Shown: positions 1-5,386 of the stretch, piece after piece
Layout of the letters: every line of letters starts with the position of its first letter
Numbering within the stretch: position 1 is the first letter of the stretch
Assembly (NCBI GenBank): GCA_013213915.1
Contig: JABSRK010000178.1
Span: forward strand, 1-7,591
Direction of reading: 5' to 3'
Source: Planctomycetota bacterium
GTDB lineage: Bacteria; Planctomycetota; GCA-002687715
Length of the DNA stretch: 7,591 nt
The notes under the pieces: generated by a model
Told to the model about the DNA's origin: nothing
Database searches by the model: none
What the model saw: the letters and a program-made list of their open reading frames with translations, nothing else
Translations under genes and position numbers: made by a program

Positions 1-1921
1 CGATGGTCGCCAGGTGTTGATCACCGCCGAGGTGGAACGCGAAGCAACGGCGCAGGGCGCTCAAGGCACGCTTGCGTCCGGACTGTGGCCAGCCGTTGCT
101 GTCCAGATCCGCGATCAACCGCTGGAGGCCGCCGCCGTGGTGCGTGGCCATCCCGCCGAAGATGGTCTGGCTCATGGCCATCTTCATGTCCTCGTTTGTC
201 CAGTCCTGGCCCCAGCGATCGATGAACCCCAGCTGCTCGGGACCGAGGAGCGTGAGGCCTTCCACGTCGGCGCGACTCACATCGAACGCGGGGTTGTTGA
301 TGTGATCGTCGCGGCGAGTGCCCGTATCCGGCAGACGTCCGCCACCGCAGCCCGACTTGAACTTGCGATCCTCCAGGACGGCGAACCCGATCCTCCCGTA
401 GGTGATCGAGGTGTAGTACGCACGGATGCCCTGCTCCAGAGGTCCCGGATGGGGCGACGTCGGCAGGTGGGACGTCTGGGTGCGATCGACCATCTTCACG
501 AAATCGGCTGGATGGACGTACCCCCCATGGGTGTCCTTCCGGGCCTTGCGCCCGTACTCCCCCCAGACGTTGCCCTGGAACACGTCATGGTCGTCGGGGA
601 TGGTGACGCACGGGATGTTGCGCGTCAGGTCCCGGTAGGCCCAGCACCACAAGTACCACTTGTAGAGATAGTCCTCCTTGATGTGCGCCCGGTCGGCGAA
701 CGTCGGGCTGCGGCCCTCGTAGAGCTGGTCCCCCGAGAAGAACAGCAGGTCGGGATCGTGGAGCTTCACGCGGTCCACGATGTCCTGATGGGGAAACCAC
801 ATCCCGCCGACCCAGTTGGTCGGCTGCGCGCCGATCTGGTGGGAGTTGTTGTGGTTGCCCGTGAAACCCGCGACCACGATCTCGTCCTCGGCGACGGGGT
901 CCTTGCGCACGATCCCTTGGAAGCCCTGCATGGTCTCGCCGCCGCCCTTGTCCGCGAGTCCGTATGCGACGCGGTAGGGGACGTCCCGCGCGGACGGCCA
1001 CTGCTCGACCTTGAAGGTCGCCGTGTACCCGGGAACCACGACAGGCGCGCGCGCCGCGACCCTCCACTGGCCCGACCCGTTCTTGACGTGAAGCGTCACT
1101 TCCTTTGGGTCCGAGGGGCCGACGGGCATGAGCTGGGCCGTCATCCCCAGGGTCCCCTTCGACAGCACATGCTGTGCGCAGATGATCGGCCCGAGAGCGC
1201 GATCGTCTCGCGCAAGGACGCCGTCACCCGACACGCTCCACTCGTTGAACCACCACCTCACCAGCCCACCCTCGTTCGCCTTACCTGGATGGGCGACGAG
1301 CGCCAGGTTGCCGACGCAACGTGATGCGGGCAACTCCAGCGTCAGGGCGCTGACGGTATCACCGGAAGAGGACGCCGCGGACAACGCCATGCGCAGGCGC
1401 CCCGCGCCCGCCGGCGTCACCTCGAGCTTCAGCACCACGCCCGCCAGTCCCTGCCCCTCGGACGATCCTTCCGCCCGCTGCACGCGCACCTGCGCCTGCT
1501 CGCGATCCTCGAAGAACACGCGGCCGTCGGGCGTGACGCCGGCGTAGTAGCCCGCGCCCCGTCCCGGCCACTGGTGGACAATGGACGCGGCCCGCCAATC
1601 GAGAGCGTCACCGCCGACCCCGATGAGGAACCCCGCGTGGGCCGACGACGCTCCTCCCTCTCCTCCGAGGCGCACTGACGTGGTGAACCCACCCGCGCCC
1701 GTGAGGCGCCGTGTCAGCAGGTGCAGCGTTCGGAACGCCAGACGTGCCTCGCTGGCGACACACTCGAGGCGACCGTTCGCGAGCCGCCAGTCCTGCAGGC
1801 GGTTGGCCCAGAAATCGGGTCCGGCCCACGGACGGTCGGGCTGCTGGGACCAGGAGCTGGTGAACGGGTTCTGCGCTGGCGCAACGGCAGCGACGACGAG
1901 GAGGATCAGGAGTGCACGCAT
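1..1921 (-). CDS. Secreted PhoD-like metallophosphatase, C-terminus beyond window
   Basis: An open frame of 640 codons runs from the ATG at 1921 to the left edge without a stop, so the C-terminus is missing. Residues 1-16 form a signal peptide with probable cleavage APA|Q. Residues about 30-230 look like a beta-sandwich (lectin/LamG-like) domain, and about 270-340 like the Ig/fibronectin-like domain that often precedes PhoD cores. The phosphatase core starts near 345. Its metal-site motifs are GNHNN (355-359), SGDQLYEG (396-403), PDDHD (442-446) and GGDQH (632-636), with a DLDSNGWP stretch at 605-612. PhoD-family enzymes are exported phosphomonoesterases or phosphodiesterases, so phosphate release from an extracellular ester is the expected role; the substrate is unknown. 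The first motif lacks the cysteine found in classical PhoD. It lies 36 bp downstream of the esterase gene and may share its transcript, but also has its own promoter-like box. No Shine-Dalgarno sequence precedes the ATG. The family call is firm; the N-terminal domain call is tentative. Confidence 0.88.
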   Translation of the reverse strand, partial: MRALLILLVVAAVAPAQNPFTSSWSQQPDRPWAGPDFWANRLQDWRLANGRLECVASEARLAFRTLHLLTRRLTGAGGFTTSVRLGGEGGASSAHAGFLIGVGGDALDWRAASIVHQWPGRGAGYYAGVTPDGRVFFEDREQAQVRVQRAEGSSEGQGLAGVVLKLEVTPAGAGRLRMALSAASSSGDTVSALTLELPASRCVGNLALVAHPGKANEGGLVRWWFNEWSVSGDGVLARDDRALGPIICAQHVLSKGTLGMTAQLMPVGPSDPKEVTLHVKNGSGQWRVAARAPVVVPGYTATFKVEQWPSARDVPYRVAYGLADKGGGETMQGFQGIVRKDPVAEDEIVVAGFTGNHNNSHQIGAQPTNWVGGMWFPHQDIVDRVKLHDPDLLFFSGDQLYEGRSPTFADRAHIKEDYLYKWYLWCWAYRDLTRNIPCVTIPDDHDVFQGNVWGEYGRKARKDTHGGYVHPADFVKMVDRTQTSHLPTSPHPGPLEQGIRAYYTSITYGRIGFAVLEDRKFKSGCGGGRLPDTGTRRDDHINNPAFDVSRADVEGLTLLGPEQLGFIDRWGQDWTNEDMKMAMSQTIFGGMATHHGGGLQRLIADLDSNGWPQSGRKRALSALRRCFAFHLGGDQHLATI

Positions 1922-1927
1922 GGCGAG

Positions 1928-1933
1928 ATCATA
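1928..1933 (-). promoter_or_regulatory. Candidate -10 box (TATGAT), phosphatase gene
   Basis: On the minus strand TATGAT is followed by six bases (CTCGCC) and then the ATG at 1921. A transcript from this box would begin at or next to the start codon and be leaderless, which fits the missing Shine-Dalgarno sequence. No convincing -35 hexamer lies 16-18 bp upstream; that stretch runs into the end of the esterase gene. The call rests on match and position only. Confidence 0.4.
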
Positions 1934-1957
1934 CGAGGACGGTCGCCTGCGTGAGGT

Positions 1958-2728
1958 CTATCGCTTCTGCTCGAACATCCAGCGCAGCACGCCATTCGGT
2001 CGGTACGCCTGGCCCCACGAGCCGTGGCCCACACCCGGGAGCTCGGTGTACTCGGGCTTGCCCCCGGCCTTCTTGATCGCGGCGATCATGCGGCGCGTGC
2101 AGGAGACCGGAACGGCACGGTCCTGGTCTCCGTGCCAGGCCCAGATCTTGACGTCCTTCAAGCGGGCAGCGGACTCCTCGGGACCGCTGCCACAAATCGG
2201 AGCGACGGCGGCGAAGCGCTTGGGGTAGCGGGCCGCCAGGTACCAGGAACCGTATCCCCCCATGGAGAGCCCGGTGAGGTAGATCCGGTCCTCGTCGATC
2301 GGGTGCGCCTTCAGCGTCGCCTCGTACGCCATCAACGCGGCGCGCATCTGGTGCGATGGCTCCTTGGGAAGCGGCGACGACCGTTCCTTGCTCCACGGGA
2401 TCGCGACCCACTTCTTACCCGTGCGGCATTGAGGTGCGAGAACGAAGCAATCGAACGCGTCGGTGTAGGCCTTCTTGCCCCACAACTGGGGGAAGTGACG
2501 CATCTGCTTCTTGTTGTCGTCGCCGCGCTCACCGGCGCCATGAAGAAAGAAGACCAGCGGGTACTGCTTGCCTTTCTCGATCTTCGACGGGGAACGCAGC
2601 CGATACCGGAAGACCTCCTTGTTGTAGGGGCCTCCGGTGTACACGACTTGTTTCTCTACGAAGCCGTGGATGGGCTGGGCGACGGCCGTTGTCGACGCGA
2701 CGAAGACCATGAGGAGCGCTCGAGCCAT
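1958..2728 (-). CDS. Secreted alpha/beta-hydrolase esterase (prolyl-oligopeptidase / dienelactone hydrolase-like)
   Basis: The product has 256 residues, with a signal peptide at 1-17 (probable cleavage AVA|QP), so it is predicted to be exported. The alpha/beta-hydrolase landmarks are all present in order: an oxyanion loop HGAGERG (63-69), the nucleophile elbow GLSMGG with Ser155, the acid in HGDQD (probably Asp203) and the catalytic His in GVGHGSW (His235). The short single-domain form matches secreted carboxylesterases of the PHB-depolymerase / feruloyl-esterase-like group that are annotated as 'prolyl oligopeptidase family' or 'phospholipase/carboxylesterase'. It should hydrolyse a carboxylic ester, possibly a plant-wall or polymer ester, but the substrate cannot be read from sequence. 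It is the first gene of a minus-strand pair with the PhoD-like phosphatase. The ATG at 2728 is chosen because the signal peptide begins there. No Shine-Dalgarno sequence lies at normal spacing, and a TATCAT box sits seven bases upstream. Confidence 0.9.
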   Translation of the reverse strand: MARALLMVFVASTTAVAQPIHGFVEKQVVYTGGPYNKEVFRYRLRSPSKIEKGKQYPLVFFLHGAGERGDDNKKQMRHFPQLWGKKAYTDAFDCFVLAPQCRTGKKWVAIPWSKERSSPLPKEPSHQMRAALMAYEATLKAHPIDEDRIYLTGLSMGGYGSWYLAARYPKRFAAVAPICGSGPEESAARLKDVKIWAWHGDQDRAVPVSCTRRMIAAIKKAGGKPEYTELPGVGHGSWGQAYRPNGVLRWMFEQKR

Positions 2729-2735
2729 GGGGTAG

Positions 2736-2741
2736 ATGATA
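2736..2741 (-). promoter_or_regulatory. Candidate -10 box (TATCAT), esterase gene
   Basis: Minus-strand TATCAT is followed by seven bases (CTACCCC) and then the ATG at 2728, so the predicted transcript is leaderless or nearly so. The flanking bases CGTAT-ATCT are the same as at the phosphatase gene's box. The nearest purine-rich stretch (GGAG) is 17 nt from the ATG, too far for ribosome binding. No clear -35 element is visible. It lies in the 50-bp divergent gap facing the small membrane-protein gene. Confidence 0.4.
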
Positions 2742-2765
2742 CGCTCTCCGCCGCCAGTTGCTCTT

Positions 2766-2772
2766 GGGGAGG
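2766..2772 (+). promoter_or_regulatory. Strong Shine-Dalgarno sequence (GGGGAGG)
   Basis: GGGGAGG ends six bases before the ATG at 2779. It decides the start of the small gene: 56 residues from this ATG, not 63 from the upstream in-frame TTG at 2758. None of the other five genes has a comparable ribosome binding site. Confidence 0.6.
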
Positions 2773-2778
2773 TGCGAC

Positions 2779-2949
2779 ATGGCCACTTGGTGGGGCGAAC
2801 TCGAAAAAGGGGAGCCGACGGCCTACATCGTCGTCGGCGGGCTGCTCATCGGCTACCTGATCAGGTCCCATGTGCTCGAGGATATCGTCCAGCGCTTCCG
2901 TGCAGCCGGCATCCCCATGGCCGCGCCGTCGATCCACGTCAGGTCCTAG
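2779..2949 (+). CDS. Small single-span membrane protein, unknown function
   Basis: This encodes 56 residues, with a strong Shine-Dalgarno sequence six bases before the ATG. The N-terminus is short and polar (MATWWGELEKGEP). One hydrophobic segment, about residues 15-28 (AYIVVGGLLIGYLI), follows, and then a basic/amphipathic tail (RSHVLEDIVQRF, 29-40) and a short Pro/Ala-containing end. The segment is short for a full span, but with its Gly residues it fits a single-pass or membrane-associated peptide. The Arg29 and His31 flank suggests a cytoplasmic C-terminus by the positive-inside rule. I recognise no family. It sits alone between the divergent arms, 50 bp from the esterase start and 99 bp ahead of the serine hydrolase, so it may be the first gene of the right-arm transcript or a separate small gene. 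Support is the ribosome binding site, the coherent hydrophobic pattern and the lack of a competing gene; conservation is untested. Confidence 0.55.
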   Translation: MATWWGELEKGEPTAYIVVGGLLIGYLIRSHVLEDIVQRFRAAGIPMAAPSIHVRS

Positions 2950-3036
2950 GTGCGAGCCGCGTCGCCATCGCCCTCGATCAGCGCAACCGCCGCGTACCCC
3001 TGCGCGCGCATCGCAAGGTCATCACCCAGTTGGCGG

Positions 3037-3042
3037 TACCAT
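3037..3042 (+). promoter_or_regulatory. Candidate -10 box (TACCAT), right-arm operon
   Basis: TACCAT, preceded by GG, is followed by six bases (GCGCGG) and then the ATG at 3049, the same geometry as at the two left-arm genes. It would give a leaderless mRNA for the serine hydrolase, EEP lipoprotein and RND operon. No -35 match is visible 16-18 bp upstream. An overlapping ATG at 3041 opens only a three-codon frame. Confidence 0.38.
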
Positions 3043-3048
3043 GCGCGG

Positions 3049-4566
3049 ATGAGACGCACCCTCCCCCTCCTCCTCGCCCAGCTCATCCTCGCCTGCGGCA
3101 GCACGTCAGCCCAGACACCTCTCGCCGAGCTCGACGCCTACGTCACCAGGTCCATGCAGGACTGGGGCGTCCCGGGGCTGGCGATCGCGGTCGTGAAGGA
3201 CGACCGGGTCGTCCACGCGCGAGGGTACGGCGTTCGCCAGATGGACAAGCCTGAGAAGGTAGACGAGCGCACCCTGTTCGCCATCGCGTCCAACAGCAAG
3301 GCGTTCACGTGCGCGGTCCTTGGATCGCTGCGCGACGAGGGCAAGCTGGCGTGGTCGGATCGCGTCATCAAGCACCTCCCGTGGTTCCAGATGCACGACC
3401 CGTGGGTGACGCGCGATATCCGCGTCCTCGATCTCGTCTGCCATCGCAGCGGGCTGCCGACCTTCGGCGGCGACCACCTGTGGATCGCGTCACCGTTCAC
3501 CCGCGAGGAGATCCTGCGCCGGGTTCGGCACCTGGATCCGTCGGCACCATTCCGCACGGCGTACCAGTATCAGAACCTCATGTTCGTCGCGGCGGGCGAG
3601 GTCGCAGCGGCGGCAGCCGGGCGGCCGTTCGAGACGCTCTTGCGCGAGCGGCTCATCGGTCCGTTGGGCATGAAGGACACGGTGCTCACCATGGCCGAGC
3701 TCCGCGCCGCGAAGAACGTCGCCACGCCCCACGAGAGGCGCGACGGCACGCTCAAGATCGTCGCCTTCGACGACGTGGACACGCTCACCGCCGCCGGGGG
3801 TCTCAAGAGCAACGTCATCGACGTGACGCAGTGGATCCGATGCCACCTGAGCGGCGGCTTGATCGACAAACGACGGGTGCTGTCCGGCCAGGTCGTCAGC
3901 GACATGCAGGCGGTCCGCACTCCGACCCTCGGTCGCCGCGACAACCGGGCCGATCCGGGCGCGTTGTTCAGCGGCTACGGCATGGGCTGGGGCCTGACCG
4001 ACTACGCCGGCCGCAGGATCGTGGGTCATGGCGGTGGGCTCTCCGGGATGATCTCGCGCACGACGCTGGTGCCATCCGAGAAGCTCGGCATCGTCGTGCT
4101 CACCAACATGGCGGAGAACGCGTTGCCCACCGCGCTCACCTGGTGGATCATCGACCGCTACCTGGGTCGCTCCGAGCGGGACTGGTCCGGCGTCTACAGC
4201 ACCCGCAACCGTTTCCGGACCCGCAACCGTCACAGCCAGGAAGCACGGATCGTCGCCACCCGCATCGAAGGCACCAGGCCATCCCTCGACCTGGCCGCCT
4301 ACGCCGGCCGCTACCACGACGCCCTGTCCGGTGACGCACGCGTCACCATGAAGAACGGCCAGCTCTGGTTCAGCTACAACCCGCGCCACGAGGGGCCGCT
4401 CACCCACTGGCACCACGACACGTTCCGCGTCGCGTGGACGAACCCGATCTACGATATGCCCTTCAAGGCATTCGTGACGTTCGTCATCGGCGAGGACGGC
4501 AAGATCAAGCGCCTCGAGACCCGCTTCTACGACCCCATCACCTTCGACCGGGTCGGCGACAACTGA
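3049..4566 (+). CDS. Secreted serine hydrolase, class C beta-lactamase-like, with DUF3471-like C-terminal domain
   Basis: This 505-residue product belongs to the serine beta-lactamase / penicillin-binding-protein-like superfamily. Catalytic motifs are S81-N-S-K84 (SxxK), Y174-Q-N176 (YxN) and H327-G-G-G (the third motif, in the esterase-like HGGG form rather than KTG). Residues about 24-375 form the hydrolase domain; about 412-502 look like the DUF3471 domain often fused to it. Family members include D-amino-acid peptidases, esterases (family VIII) and true beta-lactamases, so the substrate is open. The N-terminus is an export signal: either a type I cleavage at TSA|Q (21/22) or, less canonically, a lipoprotein site at Cys16 (ILAC). 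The ATG at 3049 is chosen because the signal begins there; the upstream GTG at 2950 would add 33 residues unlike a leader. An 18-bp duplication lies in the linker between domains. It is the first gene of a probable three-gene operon. Confidence 0.9.
   Translation: MRRTLPLLLAQLILACGSTSAQTPLAELDAYVTRSMQDWGVPGLAIAVVKDDRVVHARGYGVRQMDKPEKVDERTLFAIASNSKAFTCAVLGSLRDEGKLAWSDRVIKHLPWFQMHDPWVTRDIRVLDLVCHRSGLPTFGGDHLWIASPFTREEILRRVRHLDPSAPFRTAYQYQNLMFVAAGEVAAAAAGRPFETLLRERLIGPLGMKDTVLTMAELRAAKNVATPHERRDGTLKIVAFDDVDTLTAAGGLKSNVIDVTQWIRCHLSGGLIDKRRVLSGQVVSDMQAVRTPTLGRRDNRADPGALFSGYGMGWGLTDYAGRRIVGHGGGLSGMISRTTLVPSEKLGIVVLTNMAENALPTALTWWIIDRYLGRSERDWSGVYSTRNRFRTRNRHSQEARIVATRIEGTRPSLDLAAYAGRYHDALSGDARVTMKNGQLWFSYNPRHEGPLTHWHHDTFRVAWTNPIYDMPFKAFVTFVIGEDGKIKRLETRFYDPITFDRVGDN
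4201..4230 (+). repeat. Short tandem duplication in serine hydrolase linker
   Basis: ACCCGCAACCGT occurs twice, at 4201-4212 and 4219-4230, separated by six bases, giving an 18-bp period. It encodes TRNR-FR-TRNR (residues 385-394) in the basic linker between the catalytic and C-terminal domains. It keeps the frame and probably arose by local slippage. Confidence 0.7.
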
Positions 4567-4579
4567 GCCGGCTGGAACC

Positions 4580-5386
4580 ATGAAGACCAACGCCCTCGTC
4601 CTCTTGCTTCCGGTCGTCTTCCTGTCCTGTACTTCGGAGCCGCGAGACCGACACGGCCCGGCCAACGGGTCGCCCCACGCGCTGCGCGTCCTCGCGTACA
4701 ACATCCACCACGGCGAGGGCATGGACAAACAGCTCGACCTGGAGCGCATCGCCACGCTCATCAAGGACTCGGGCGCCGACGTGGTCACCCTGCAGGAGAT
4801 CGACGAGGTTTGTAAGCGAACCGGCGGTGTGGATCAGGCAACCCGTCTCGGAAAGTTGACCGGCATGCACCACGCCTTCGGCCCGTTCTTCGACTACCAG
4901 GGCGGCCGCTACGGCATGGCGCTCTTGTCCAAGCGGCCGCTGGAGAACGTCCGCAACATCCGCCTGCCCGACGGCGCCGAGCCACGCACCGCCCTCGTGG
5001 CGACCGTGACCCTCGACGGCGGCCGCCGCGTCACCATCGCGGGCATCCACCTCTACAGGACCGGGGAGGAGCGCCTCGCCCAGGCCGACAAGCTCATGGC
5101 GTCACTCGCCGACGAGCCGCACCCGACGATCCTCGCCGGCGACTTCAACTCCCGTCCGGGCGACCCGGTGATGCGGGCCCTCGGGCGCCGCTACGTCATC
5201 GTGCCCAAGAACGGCAGCTCATTCACCTTCCCCTCCACGGGACCGAATCGCGAGATCGACTACCTCCTCATCCGCCGGGATGCGCCCCTGCAAGCCCGCT
5301 CGTGCCGCGTCCTCGATGAACGGGTGGCGTCTGACCACCGCCCGTTGCTCACGGATCTCGCGTGGACCGAACGCGACGAACCATGA
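4580..5386 (+). CDS. Endonuclease/exonuclease/phosphatase (EEP) fold hydrolase, predicted lipoprotein
   Basis: The product has 268 residues and a short hydrophobic leader ending in FLSC, so Cys17 is a likely lipidation site and the enzyme is probably anchored in the envelope. The EEP (DNase I-like) active-site set is complete: Asn41 in AYNIHHG, Glu73 in LQEID, His157 in GIHLY, Asp188/Asn190 in GDFN, Asp227 in EIDYLL and Asp252/His253 in SDHRP. It most resembles the COG3568 'metal-dependent hydrolase' branch. The fold covers nucleases, sphingomyelinases and inositol phosphatases, so a phosphodiester or phosphomonoester target is expected, but nuclease activity should not be assumed for a surface lipoprotein. 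It starts 13 bp after the serine hydrolase stop with only a weak GCTGGAA upstream. Its TGA overlaps the next gene's ATG (ATGA), implying co-transcription and coupled translation. The fold is clear; the substrate is unknown. Confidence 0.9.
   Translation: MKTNALVLLLPVVFLSCTSEPRDRHGPANGSPHALRVLAYNIHHGEGMDKQLDLERIATLIKDSGADVVTLQEIDEVCKRTGGVDQATRLGKLTGMHHAFGPFFDYQGGRYGMALLSKRPLENVRNIRLPDGAEPRTALVATVTLDGGRRVTIAGIHLYRTGEERLAQADKLMASLADEPHPTILAGDFNSRPGDPVMRALGRRYVIVPKNGSSFTFPSTGPNREIDYLLIRRDAPLQARSCRVLDERVASDHRPLLTDLAWTERDEP

Noticed and set aside
14..1324. Long plus-strand frame of 436 codons
   Set aside because: It lies opposite the PhoD-like gene, whose frame carries a signal peptide and ordered metal motifs. 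The plus-strand product is Arg/Val/Asp-rich with no domain logic, typical of antisense frames in GC-rich coding DNA.
2731..2743. Operator palindrome in the divergent gap (GTA-5 nt-TAC)
   Set aside because: Only three bases per arm match, and the element overlaps the candidate -10 box; this is not enough to support a regulator site.
2950..3048. N-terminal extension of the serine hydrolase from the GTG at 2950
   Set aside because: The 33 extra residues would precede an obvious signal peptide, there is no ribosome binding site, and the extension would span the TACCAT promoter-like box.
3049..4566. Antibiotic-resistance beta-lactamase
   Set aside because: SxxK and YxN are shared by many esterases and peptidases. 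The HGGG third motif, the DUF3471-like tail and the operon with an EEP lipoprotein and RND exporter do not point to resistance.
4580..5386. DNA-repair exonuclease III-type enzyme
   Set aside because: A lipoprotein-type leader and the COG3568-like motif spacing place it in the envelope, away from chromosomal DNA.
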